The notes under the pieces are model-generated. The model was not told where the DNA came from. It worked only from the letters and a program-made list of their open reading frames with translations, and ran no database searches. A program made the translations under genes and the position numbers. Below, piece by piece: positions 1-8,287 of a DNA stretch of 64,000 nt. The DNA comes from JASHUC01 sp035523875 (GTDB lineage: Bacteria; Pseudomonadota; Gammaproteobacteria; Steroidobacterales; Steroidobacteraceae): assembly GCA_035523875.1 (NCBI GenBank), contig DATKPY010000016.1, forward strand, positions 62,001 through 126,000. Reading direction: 5' to 3'. The number at the start of each line of letters is the position of its first letter. Positions within the stretch are counted from its first letter, which is position 1.

Positions 1-1
1 G

Positions 2-1555
2 GCGCTACTGCTGCTCGCCCCCGGACCGGGGCGGCTGCGCATCGCAAGCGCTCCGGTTGCCGCGGCGGTGAGCGTCGACGGAATCGCCGTCGGCTCCGCG
101 CCCGGGGAGTTCGAAGTCGCGGCGGGGCACCACACCGTGACGCTCCGCGCGCCGCGCTTCTTCGATCAGGTCACCGCGGTCGAGATCGCCGGCGCCGGCG
201 CGCTGCAACGCTTGACCCTCGCACTGCGGCCGGAGTTCGGCACGCTTGCCGTCGTGGCCAGTCCCGTCGGTGCGACGATCAGTGTCGACGGCCACGAGCA
301 GGCGCGTGCACCGGCCTCCCTCGAGCTCGATCCCGGCGTGCACCGCGTGCGCATTGTGGCGGCGGGAATGAAGAGCTGGACCGGAAGCGTCGTGATCGCG
401 GCCGGCGCGACGCTGCGCGTGGGACCGATCACGCTCGGCGAGCCCGACGGACAGCTCGCGCTGCGCTCTGCGCCCGCCGGCGCCCAGGTCTCGCTCGCCC
501 GCGTCGTGCGTGGGCACACCCCGCTCGTGCTCGATGTGCCACCGGGGGTCGCGCAGGAGCTCGTGGTGAGTCTGCCCGGGTATCGCAGCTGGACGCGAAC
601 GCTCGAGGCGGATGCCGGGAGCCGCACGGCGCTCGAGGTGCCGCTCGAGCCGATTCTCTTCGCGGTCGCGATCGTGGGCGCGCCGGCCGGCGCACAGATC
701 TGGATCGACGGCGAGCTGCGCGGGCGCGCGCCGCGCACCCTGAGCTTGATCGCCGTCGAGCATCGCATCGAGCTGCGCAAGCAGGGCTACGTGCCGTTCC
801 TCACGTTGATCTCGCCCACCCTCGGGCCCACAACCCGAACGTTGAGCTACCGGCTGACGGTGAGCGATCGCTCGCTCGCCTTTCAGCAATCCGCACCGCT
901 CATCGCGACCCGCTCCGGGTACGTGCTCACGATCGTGCCGAGCGGGACTTTTCACTGGACCGAAGGGGCGCGCTCCGAGGCGGATGCGCCTTCGGCCGGT
1001 GCGCGCATCACGCTTGCACGGCCGTTCTACATCGGGATCCGCGAGGTGACGGCCGCCGAATACGAGCGGTTTCGCCCCGGTGCTCCGTGGCTGCGGCCGG
1101 TCTCCTCGCGCGACTCGCCGCGCTCGGACGCCGAGCCTGCTACCGATTTGAGCTGGGACGACGCAGTTGAGTACTGCAACTGGCTCTCGCAGCAGGATGG
1201 CCTGCCGCCGGCGTACTCGCGCCGCGGCGGCACCTACGTGCTCGTGCGTCCGGCCACGACGGGCTACCGCCTGCCGACTGAGGCCGAGTGGGAATATGCC
1301 GCGCGCAGGCTCCCCGCGAGCGGTCACCGCCGCTTCGAGGACTCCGGCGGGCTGCTCGAGTGGGTGAATGATTTCTACTCGCCCGACGGCGAGGACGGCC
1401 CCGAGACCGATCCGCTCGGACCGGCACAGGGCGTGCGTCACGTCGTGCGGGCGCCGCCCGAGGGGACCGCGAACGGCGTGGCGGCTCCCGCTCGCGGCGG
1501 CGGCAACGGTGCGAGCCCGGCGATCGCGTTCCGCGTCGCGCGCTATGCAGAATGA
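2..1555 (+). CDS. PEGA-repeat protein with SUMF1-like C-terminal domain (5' truncated by window)
   Basis: The reading frame is open from base 2, so the N-terminus lies left of the window. About four PEGA-type repeats (each G-x-L-x-[IV]-x-[AS]-x-P-x-G/A-A-x-[VI]-x-[IV]-D-G followed by a G-x-H/Q beta segment) span roughly 29-170, 239-400, 449-590 and 659-800. A SUMF1/formylglycine-generating-enzyme-like domain follows (about 950-1550) with the family marker GYRLPTEAEWEYAARR and a terminal AFRVARY. Only one cysteine is visible in the part in view (in EYCNWLS), so true formylglycine-generating chemistry is unlikely; a binding or scaffold role is inferred. PEGA repeats usually sit outside the cytoplasmic membrane. 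It is first of five co-directional genes, with 7 bp to the next start. Confidence 0.8.
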   Translation, partial: ALLLLAPGPGRLRIASAPVAAAVSVDGIAVGSAPGEFEVAAGHHTVTLRAPRFFDQVTAVEIAGAGALQRLTLALRPEFGTLAVVASPVGATISVDGHEQARAPASLELDPGVHRVRIVAAGMKSWTGSVVIAAGATLRVGPITLGEPDGQLALRSAPAGAQVSLARVVRGHTPLVLDVPPGVAQELVVSLPGYRSWTRTLEADAGSRTALEVPLEPILFAVAIVGAPAGAQIWIDGELRGRAPRTLSLIAVEHRIELRKQGYVPFLTLISPTLGPTTRTLSYRLTVSDRSLAFQQSAPLIATRSGYVLTIVPSGTFHWTEGARSEADAPSAGARITLARPFYIGIREVTAAEYERFRPGAPWLRPVSSRDSPRSDAEPATDLSWDDAVEYCNWLSQQDGLPPAYSRRGGTYVLVRPATTGYRLPTEAEWEYAARRLPASGHRRFEDSGGLLEWVNDFYSPDGEDGPETDPLGPAQGVRHVVRAPPEGTANGVAAPARGGGNGASPAIAFRVARYAE

Positions 1556-1562
1556 TGGAGGC

Positions 1563-1808
1563 ATGAGAAACATGGATGCGCATGAATTCGATGCGTCGGG
1601 AATGTGGCGGCTGATCGGTGCCGCGCTGCTCCTCGCCGTGCTCTGCGCCGGCGCCGCGCTCCTCGCGCTGCGCGCCGATGCGCAGCCGGCCGTGATGGCG
1701 CCGCCCGCGACCAGCGTACCGTCCGACGAGATTCCGGACGATCCGACCATCGCACCGGATCCCAATCAGAAAGCAGACGACAACGTGAGCTTCCCCACGG
1801 ACATCTGA
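1563..1808 (+). CDS. Small single-pass membrane protein, unknown function
   Basis: An 81-residue protein with a short polar N-terminus, one strongly hydrophobic segment (about residues 15-36, rich in Leu/Ala) and a Pro/Asp-rich polar tail ending NVSFPTDI. This predicts one membrane helix with an exported or cytoplasmic acidic tail. A GGAG at 1557-1560 is only 2 nt from this ATG, so the in-frame ATG at 1572 is an equally good start. It lies between the PEGA/SUMF1 gene and the FHA gene (1-bp gap to the latter) and is probably translated with them. No family recognised. Confidence 0.6.
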   Translation: MRNMDAHEFDASGMWRLIGAALLLAVLCAGAALLALRADAQPAVMAPPATSVPSDEIPDDPTIAPDPNQKADDNVSFPTDI

Positions 1809-1809
1809 G

Positions 1810-3183
1810 ATGTCACCACTCGCCCTCGAGCTCTGCGACCGTGCGCTCGCGCTCGCGAGCGAGGGGCGCGTACTCGCGTGCGCGCCGAGCACCGTGTTCG
1901 ACGGCAGCGGGAGCGAGCCGGCGGGCGCCGCGGCATGGCATGCGCTGCATCTGCGGCCCACCGAGATCTCGACCCGGCACTGGCGCGAGCTCGGCGCCGC
2001 CGGTGCATTCGCGGCTCGCGCGGCGGCGCTCGTCGCGGCGGAGCTGCGTGCACGGCTCGCCGGCCGCGGCGCGGGCGAGCGCGGTCTGTGGATCGCGGCG
2101 CCCGCGGCGCTCTCGCCGCGCGATCTCGAAACGTTGCTCGGAATCGCCGAGCAGCTCTCCCTCCCGGTGCACGGCTGCGTGGATGCGGCGGTCGCGAGCG
2201 CATCTGCGCTCGGGCTCGATGCGCCCGCGCTCGTCGTGGAGCTCGGGCTGCACGATGCGCACGTCACGGCGCTCGAGGTTGCGGGCGAGGTGCGCAGGCG
2301 CGATGCCTTGGGAAGCAGCGGCGGACTCTGCGAGCTCTACCAGCAGTGGAGCGCGCTGCTCGGCGTCGCGAGCGTGCGCAGGACCCGCTTCGATCCGCTG
2401 CACGATGCGGCCACCGAACAGCGGCTGCTCGAAGCGCTGCCGGCGCTCGGTGCGGCGGCGGCGGCGCGCGGCGAAGCGCTCGCGGTCCTCGAGCACGAGG
2501 GCCGCCGGTTCGAGGTTGCCCTCACGCGCGATCAGCTCGCGGCGGCCGGCCGCCCGGTGTACGGGGCAATCGTGCGCCTGCTGCGCGCGCTGCGACCCGC
2601 GGGAGCGCCCATCACACTCATCGTGCCGCGCCTCGCGCTCGATCTACCCGGCCTCCCCGAGGCGCTCGCGGAGTTTGGCGACTGCGAGCTCATCGCAATC
2701 GAGGACGGCTTCGCCGCCGCCGCGCTCTCCGCGCTCGAGCCTCCGCAACGGCTCGACGGTGAGCCAGTCCGGTTGCTGCGCCGTCTGCCGCCCGCGCAGC
2801 GCGCCCAAACTTCCCCGCTCGCAGCGCGCCGCCTGCTCAAGCGGCCGCCGGCGCGCGCGCCGACTCACGTGCTCTTCGGAGCCGCGACCTACCCGCTCGC
2901 GGCCGAGCCGCTCGGAATCGGGCGGGCCCCCGCACACGCGCGCGCGCTGGTGCTGCCGGAGGGCCTGGCCGGGGTATCCCGGGCGCACTGCGCGCTCATC
3001 GTGGAGGGCGGCGAGGCCGTGCTCGTCGATCACAGCCGCTTCGGCACCTTCGTCAACGGCGAGCGCGTGCGCGAGCGCACGCGCGTGGTGAGCGGCGACC
3101 GCATCCGCATCGGGGAGCCGGGCGTCGAGCTCGTCCTGATCGCGGTCGGCAGCGCAGGCGAGCGCCATGCGGCGACGGCGTAG
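1810..3183 (+). CDS. Actin-like (ASKHA-type) domain protein with C-terminal FHA domain
   Basis: 457 residues. The first about 300 residues resemble an actin/Hsp70-fold ATPase: an early beta segment, a GLWIAAPAALSPRD stretch, a helix-rich middle, then ALVVELGLHDAHVTALE where a phosphate-2 strand would lie. Assignment to this fold is by pattern only, and the N-terminal phosphate-1 loop is not clearly conserved. The last about 100 residues are a convincing forkhead-associated domain, with IGRAP, VSRAHCALIVEGG and FGTFVNGERV carrying the canonical GR, SRxH and N residues, so it should bind phosphothreonine. Its 3' end overlaps the following VWA gene by 17 bp. A regulator of the membrane VWA proteins downstream is inferred from context. 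Confidence 0.65.
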   Translation: MSPLALELCDRALALASEGRVLACAPSTVFDGSGSEPAGAAAWHALHLRPTEISTRHWRELGAAGAFAARAAALVAAELRARLAGRGAGERGLWIAAPAALSPRDLETLLGIAEQLSLPVHGCVDAAVASASALGLDAPALVVELGLHDAHVTALEVAGEVRRRDALGSSGGLCELYQQWSALLGVASVRRTRFDPLHDAATEQRLLEALPALGAAAAARGEALAVLEHEGRRFEVALTRDQLAAAGRPVYGAIVRLLRALRPAGAPITLIVPRLALDLPGLPEALAEFGDCELIAIEDGFAAAALSALEPPQRLDGEPVRLLRRLPPAQRAQTSPLAARRLLKRPPARAPTHVLFGAATYPLAAEPLGIGRAPAHARALVLPEGLAGVSRAHCALIVEGGEAVLVDHSRFGTFVNGERVRERTRVVSGDRIRIGEPGVELVLIAVGSAGERHAATA

Positions 3184-4261
3184 AACCGATACGTTCGGGC
3201 TGTCGTTCCTCGACTGCATCTGCTGCGGATTCGGGGCGGTGATTCTCTTCTACGTGATGATGAGCGCGCAGGGGGGCCTCCGCGGGCTCAAGCGCGAGAG
3301 CGTGCTGCAATCGGAAGTCGATCGGCTCACCGCGCGCGTGACGGCCGGCACGCGCGATCTCGCGGTGCTGCGCAGCTCGATCGCCGCACGCGAGGGCGAG
3401 AGCGCGCGCATCGATGCGGGCATCGACCGGATCACCGCCGAGATCCTCGCCGAGCAGCAGCGGCTCTCCACCTCCGATGCGGACAGCCTCGCGCACCGCG
3501 CCCGCATCGAGCAACTCAAGGCTGACATCGTCGAGCTCGAGGCGGGCGAGCGGCGCCTCGCCGCCGGCGGCCTCGAGCCCGGCGCTCCGGGTCAGGAGAC
3601 CCGGCTCGCTGCGGCGGAGCAGGATCCGCGCTTCGTCACCGGCCTCACGCTCACCGGCAAGCGGATCCTGATTCTGCTCGACCGCTCCGCGAGCATGCTG
3701 CACGAGGATGTGGTGAGCGTCATTCGCCTGCGCAACACGAGCGATGCCACCAAGCGCGCCGCAGCCAAGTGGCGCCGCACCGTGCGCATCGTCGAATGGC
3801 TGATCACGCAGATGCCGGCGCACGCGCAGTACCAGATCTACGCGTTCAACACGGCCGCACAGCCGCTCGTGGCCGGATCGGACGGTCGCTGGCTCGATGC
3901 GGGCGATGGGGCGGCCTTCGTGCACGCGACGGACGCGTTGCGGCAGCTCGTTCCCGAGCATGGCACGAGCCTCATCAATGCCTTCGCCGCGGTGAAGGCG
4001 CTCAAGCCGCTCGCCGATCAGATCATCCTGATCACCGACGGCCTGCCGACGCAGGGCCGCACCGCGGGCACGCGCAGGTTCATCGACGCCGGTGCGCGCG
4101 CGCAGCTCTTCGATCAGGCGATCGCGACGCTGCCGGCGCGCGTCCCGGTCGATACGGTGCTCATGCCGATGGACGGGGACGTCGAGGCGGCGCACGAGTT
4201 CTGGAGGCTTGCGCGGCTTTCCCGCGGAGCGATGCTCGCGCCCGCGAAGGACTGGCCGTGA
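3167..4261 (+). CDS. Membrane-anchored coiled-coil/VWA protein, MotB/ExbD-like N-terminus (copy 1)
   Basis: 364 residues. A short basic N-terminus (MRRRRRTDTFG) leads into one hydrophobic helix with the motif LSFLDCICCGFGA followed by VILFYVMM. Asp16 sits at the membrane entry, as in MotB/ExbD/TolR stator helices. Residues about 40-150 are heptad-rich coiled coil. The C-terminus is a von Willebrand A domain with an intact MIDAS start (LLDRSASM, DxSxS) and a later ITDGLP aspartate. The order is TM, coiled coil, VWA. It overlaps the FHA gene by 17 bp and the next VWA gene by 4 bp (GTGA), so translation is probably coupled. No sulfatase, chelatase or TerY-type neighbour is visible; the function is unknown. 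Confidence 0.75.
   Translation: MRRRRRTDTFGLSFLDCICCGFGAVILFYVMMSAQGGLRGLKRESVLQSEVDRLTARVTAGTRDLAVLRSSIAAREGESARIDAGIDRITAEILAEQQRLSTSDADSLAHRARIEQLKADIVELEAGERRLAAGGLEPGAPGQETRLAAAEQDPRFVTGLTLTGKRILILLDRSASMLHEDVVSVIRLRNTSDATKRAAAKWRRTVRIVEWLITQMPAHAQYQIYAFNTAAQPLVAGSDGRWLDAGDGAAFVHATDALRQLVPEHGTSLINAFAAVKALKPLADQIILITDGLPTQGRTAGTRRFIDAGARAQLFDQAIATLPARVPVDTVLMPMDGDVEAAHEFWRLARLSRGAMLAPAKDWP
3203..3238 (+). repeat. 36-bp perfect direct repeat, partner at 4297-4332
   Basis: The bases encoding the SFLDCICCGFGA helix motif are identical for 36 bp in the two VWA genes (3203-3238 and 4297-4332), including wobble positions. The flanking coding sequence has diverged widely. This suggests gene duplication with strong constraint or gene conversion at the membrane helix. 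Confidence 0.9.
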
Positions 4262-5244
4262 ACCGGCGCGGCCGCGAGTTCGAGGTCTTCAGCCTCTCGT
4301 TCCTCGACTGCATCTGCTGCGGATTCGGGGCGATCATTCTGCTGCTCGTGATCACCAACTTTCGTCGTCCGATCACGCTCGAGGCGAGCCGCGTGCACCT
4401 TCAGGGAGAGGTGCGCCGGCTCACGCAGCAGCTCGAGATGATCCGTGGGGAGACCGACATCCTCGACCGCGACCTCGAGGGCCGCGACTCGCAGCTCACG
4501 CGCGAGCAGCGGCGGCTCGCCGAGCTCGCGGGCGATCTCACCCGCGTGCGCGGCCGATACGCGGCGAGCAGCAGGGACGCTGCGGTCGTGAACGGCTCGG
4601 AGGCCGAGCTCGTCGCCTCGCGTCAGGCGCTGATCGCAGCGATCGAGCGTCTCTTGGCGGAGCGCCGCAGCCACGCGCTCACCGCGGCGGTCGGCGGCAT
4701 TCCGATCGACAGCGATTACGTGATCTTCCTCATCGACACCTCCTCCAGCATGACCGACGACCACTGGAGTGCGGCGACGCACGTGCTTCAGGAGATACTC
4801 GACCTCTATCCCCACCTCGAAGGCGTGCAGATCCTGAGTGATCGGGGCAGCCCGATGTTTCCCGGCACGTACGGCAAGTGGCTCCGCGACACTCCGGCGC
4901 TGCGTGCGCAGATGGTCGCGCGCATGAAAGGCTGGAGGGCCTACAGCGAGTCGAATCCCGTGGGCGGCATCCGCAACGCGATCGCGAGCTACTGGTCGCC
5001 CGAGCGTCACGTGAGCCTCTACGTGCTCGGTGATGAGTTCACCGGCGATTCCATCCAGCGCGCGCTCGATGAAGTGCGGGCGGTCAACCGCCCCGACGCC
5101 TCGGGGCACCGCCTCGTGCGCATCCACGCGGTGGGGTTTCCCGAGGCGCCCGGCTTCCCGCCCTACACGAGTATCCGCTTCTCGGCGCTGATGCGACTGA
5201 TGTGCGAGCAGAACGGCGGCACCTTCGTCGGACTCCGCCAGTGA
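4258..5244 (+). CDS. Membrane-anchored coiled-coil/VWA protein, MotB/ExbD-like N-terminus (copy 2)
   Basis: 328 residues from a GTG start that overlaps the previous stop (GTGA). The N-terminus repeats the paralogue's LSFLDCICCGFGA helix (Asp17), followed by a coiled coil (about residues 40-130) and a C-terminal VWA domain with MIDAS residues in LIDTSSSM. The second half is less canonical (LYVLGDEFTG where the usual T/D loop would be). It differs from copy 1 in almost everything except the helix, so the pair may form a heteromer. It is last in the forward cluster and ends 3 bp from the convergent ilvA stop. Confidence 0.75.
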   Translation: MNRRGREFEVFSLSFLDCICCGFGAIILLLVITNFRRPITLEASRVHLQGEVRRLTQQLEMIRGETDILDRDLEGRDSQLTREQRRLAELAGDLTRVRGRYAASSRDAAVVNGSEAELVASRQALIAAIERLLAERRSHALTAAVGGIPIDSDYVIFLIDTSSSMTDDHWSAATHVLQEILDLYPHLEGVQILSDRGSPMFPGTYGKWLRDTPALRAQMVARMKGWRAYSESNPVGGIRNAIASYWSPERHVSLYVLGDEFTGDSIQRALDEVRAVNRPDASGHRLVRIHAVGFPEAPGFPPYTSIRFSALMRLMCEQNGGTFVGLRQ

Positions 5245-5247
5245 GTC

Positions 5248-6765
5248 TCAGGCGCCGAGGAACATGCGATACGCCGGATTCGCCGTCTCGTCGCTGTAGG
5301 GGTAGTGCAGCGCGTTCAAGTGCTCGGTGAAGGCGCCGCGCTCGGTGGCGGGCACCTGGATGCCCGCGAGCACCCGACCGTAATCGGAGCCGTGGTTGCG
5401 GTAATGGAAGAGCGTGATGTTCCAGCGCGCGCCGACCGCTTCCAGGAATTGCAGCAGCGCCCCGGGGCGCTCGGGAAACTCGAAGCGGTACAGTAGCTCG
5501 CTCGCGATCCCGCGCGCGTGGCCGCCCACCATGTAGCGCACGTGGAGCTTCGCCATCTCGTTGTCGGTCATGTCGAGCACCGCGTAGCCGCGCTCGCGCA
5601 GCTGCCGTGCGACGGCGTCGCGCTCGGCGTGACCCTGGGCTAGCCCGAACGCGACGAAGATCTGCGCGCGCTGCGGGCTCTCATAGCGGTAGTTGAACTC
5701 GGTGACATTGCGCCGCCCGAGAGCCTGGCAGAACTCGAGAAAGCTGCCCGGCCGCTCCGGAATCTCCACCGCGAGCAGCGCCTCGCGCTCCCCGCCGAGA
5801 TCGGCCCGCTCGGCGACGTGGCGCAGCCGGTCGAAGTTCATGTTGGCGCCGCTGTTGATGGCGACCAGCCGCTTGTCGCGCCAGCCGGCGCGCGCCAGGA
5901 ACTTCTTGATGCCGGCGACGGCGAGCGCGCCTGCCGGCTCGACGATCGAGCGGGTATCCTCGAACACGTCCTGGATCGCCGCGCAGATCTCGTCCGTGCC
6001 GACGAGCACGATCTCATCGACGCAGCTGCGCGCGAGCGCAAAGGTCTCCTCGCCCACGCGCTTGACGGCGACGCCGTCGGCGAAGATTCCCACGTGATCG
6101 AGGATCACGCGCCGCCCTGCCTGGAGCGACTGGTACATGGCGTCGGCGTCCTCCGGCTCAACCCCGATGATGCGCACGCGCGGATAGAGATACTTCAGAT
6201 AGACCGCGATACCGGTGATGAGCCCGCCGCCGCCGACCGGAACGAACACCGCGTCGAGCTCGCCGCTCGTCTGGCGCGCGATCTCGACTCCGATCGTGCC
6301 CTGCCCCGCGATCACGTCCGGATCGTCGAACGGGTGCACGAACGCGAGGTTGCGCTCGCGGGCGAGCTCGACCGCACGCTCGTAGGCCTTGTCGTAATCA
6401 TCGCCATCGAGCACGACCTCGCCGCCGAGATCCTCGATCGCGCGGATCTTGATCTGCGGCGCGGTCTGCGGCACCACGATGACGGCCGGAATGCCCCTGC
6501 GGCGCGCGGCGAGCGCGACGCCCTGGGCGTGATTGCCGGCCGAGGCACAGATGACGCCCCGCCGCGCGACCGCGTCCGAAAGATGCGCAATCTTGTTGTA
6601 CGCGCCGCGCAGCTTGAAGGAGAAGACGGGCTGCAGGTCCTCACGCTTGAGGAGCACCGAGTTGCCGAGGCGCGCCGACAGGCGCGCCGCCTGCTCGAGC
6701 GGGGTCTCGCTCGCGACGTCGTACACGCGAGCCTTGAGGATGCGTTCGATGTAGGGACTTGCCAC
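5248..6765 (-). CDS. ilvA: Threonine ammonia-lyase, biosynthetic (long form)
   Basis: 505 residues, close to the about 514 of E. coli IlvA. It deaminates threonine to 2-oxobutanoate, the committed step of isoleucine synthesis. The PLP-binding lysine is in SFKLRGAYN and the phosphate-binding glycine loop is PVGGGGLITG. Two tandem ACT-like regulatory domains follow (ERPGSFLEFC and ERPGALLQFLEAVG), so isoleucine/valine allostery is expected. The start is GTG at 6765. It converges on the VWA cluster with a 3-bp gap. ilvB and ilvN lie about 6-8 kb to the right, not adjacent. Confidence 0.97.
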   Translation of the reverse strand: MASPYIERILKARVYDVASETPLEQAARLSARLGNSVLLKREDLQPVFSFKLRGAYNKIAHLSDAVARRGVICASAGNHAQGVALAARRRGIPAVIVVPQTAPQIKIRAIEDLGGEVVLDGDDYDKAYERAVELARERNLAFVHPFDDPDVIAGQGTIGVEIARQTSGELDAVFVPVGGGGLITGIAVYLKYLYPRVRIIGVEPEDADAMYQSLQAGRRVILDHVGIFADGVAVKRVGEETFALARSCVDEIVLVGTDEICAAIQDVFEDTRSIVEPAGALAVAGIKKFLARAGWRDKRLVAINSGANMNFDRLRHVAERADLGGEREALLAVEIPERPGSFLEFCQALGRRNVTEFNYRYESPQRAQIFVAFGLAQGHAERDAVARQLRERGYAVLDMTDNEMAKLHVRYMVGGHARGIASELLYRFEFPERPGALLQFLEAVGARWNITLFHYRNHGSDYGRVLAGIQVPATERGAFTEHLNALHYPYSDETANPAYRMFLGA

Positions 6766-6847
6766 GCGCTTCGGCCTTGAATTGACGCGGGAAACGGGCC
6801 GTTGCGAGCTTAGCGCATCCCGGGAATATGCGTGTGGCGTGCGCTTG

Positions 6848-8149
6848 TCACGGGCGCACGGCGAAGAGGAACTTCGTCTTGCCGATCACCACGGCGTCCC
6901 CGTCGCGCAACCGCTGACGGCGCACGCGGCGGCCGTTCACGAGCACGCCGTTCGTGCTGCTCAGATCCTCGAGAATCGTCTGCGCCGGGCTCGCGAGAAT
7001 CATCGCGTGATGCCGGCTCACGAACTTGGTGTCGAGCTGCACGTCGTTGTCGGGGGTGCGCCCGATGCTGGTGCGCCGCCCCAGCACGTGGACGACCTCG
7101 CGGTCGCCGTCGGCGCGGATCAGCAGTCGCGTCGCGCTCTCCGCGGCGGGTTCGCCGGTCTGCGCGGCGGCGGGCACGCCGTCGTGCGTGCCCACCTCGA
7201 TTCTCTCGAGCAGAGCGGTGCCGTGGTCCGCCTGACTCTCGAGCTTGCGGATCAATGCCTCGCGTTGCTCGAGTGCCTCGCGCGCCTCCTCGAGCGTCGA
7301 CCTCCAGTCGTCGTTGATCCGGGTGAGCTCCTCGATGCGCGTATTCTGCGTGCGCACATCGCTTTCGAGCTGGTTCACCATCTCCTCCGCGGCGCGCAGA
7401 TCGGCCTCCGTGTTCTCGAGCGCATTCGCGCGCTCCAGAAGGTGCGAGCGCGTCTCCGCGAGCAGACGCTCGAGCTCGACTACGCGCGCGCGCGCCGCAT
7501 TGCCGCCGGGCTCCGGCTCCGCGGGCCGCGCCGCGTGGCGAGCGCGCAGCGCCGCGAGCTCCGCCTCGAGCGCGCTCACGCGTCCTTGCGAGTGGGCGAG
7601 CTCTCCGTCGAGCCCGTGAAATATCGACTCGAAGACTCCACGGCGTCCCTCGAGCGAGGCGAGCGCCTCGAGCTGCGCGCTCGAGGTGCGCTCGGTCTCC
7701 GCGAGCCGCCGCTCGAGACGGAGGAGCGCCGCTTCCCGCTCGGTGAGGAGGCTTGCCTGCTCGAGCGCCCGCGCGGCGGTGAGGCGTGATTCCGCCGCGC
7801 GCGCCTCGAGGCGCTGCTCGAGCTCGGCGATGCACACGCGCGCCGCGGACAGTGCCTGTCCTGCGGCGGTGAGCTCGCTCGCGGCGGCCTCGGCGCGCTG
7901 CTCGGCGGCAGCGCGCGCGGCGCGCAGCATCTCCAGCTGCTTCGGCTCCATCAGCGCATCGGATGCGCACAGCGGCTCCGCCTGGCGCTCGAAGAACTTC
8001 GAGGAGGGAGGAACGACCCAGGTATCGGTGACACCGAGCTCGGGCGCGCCGCGCTCCGACGGCGTGCAGGATAGATCGAGCGACGGCAGCTCGACCGTGG
8101 CTTCGGGATCCGGCGACTCTCCTGAGACGGCGGGACGCTCCACGCTCAT
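6848..8149 (-). CDS. Coiled-coil protein with C-terminal FHA domain
   Basis: 433 residues. An acidic, threonine/serine-containing N-terminal region (about 1-65, including DPEATVELPSLDL) precedes a long Ala/Glu/Arg-rich coiled coil (about 70-320) and a C-terminal FHA domain. The FHA motifs are complete: SIGRTPDNDVQL, VSRHHAMIL and STNGVLVNG. It is probably a cytoplasmic phosphothreonine reader or scaffold; no membrane segment or signal peptide is seen. The N-terminal Thr-rich segment could be an intramolecular FHA ligand, which is inference. This is the second FHA protein within 5 kb and may work with the VWA cluster, although ilvA separates them. Start ATG at 8149 with GGAAAG upstream. Confidence 0.8.
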   Translation of the reverse strand: MSVERPAVSGESPDPEATVELPSLDLSCTPSERGAPELGVTDTWVVPPSSKFFERQAEPLCASDALMEPKQLEMLRAARAAAEQRAEAAASELTAAGQALSAARVCIAELEQRLEARAAESRLTAARALEQASLLTEREAALLRLERRLAETERTSSAQLEALASLEGRRGVFESIFHGLDGELAHSQGRVSALEAELAALRARHAARPAEPEPGGNAARARVVELERLLAETRSHLLERANALENTEADLRAAEEMVNQLESDVRTQNTRIEELTRINDDWRSTLEEAREALEQREALIRKLESQADHGTALLERIEVGTHDGVPAAAQTGEPAAESATRLLIRADGDREVVHVLGRRTSIGRTPDNDVQLDTKFVSRHHAMILASPAQTILEDLSSTNGVLVNGRRVRRQRLRDGDAVVIGKTKFLFAVRP

Positions 8150-8287
8150 GAGCGCGCTTTCCAGTCCTGGGCGTGCACGCCCACGAGTCTAGCGCCGCTC
8201 TCGCGGCCGGGTGCGGCATGGCACACACCCTGGACAGTTCGCGATTTGACAGAACTCGCCGGGTGCCGCGCACCGCTTCCAGCCCGA

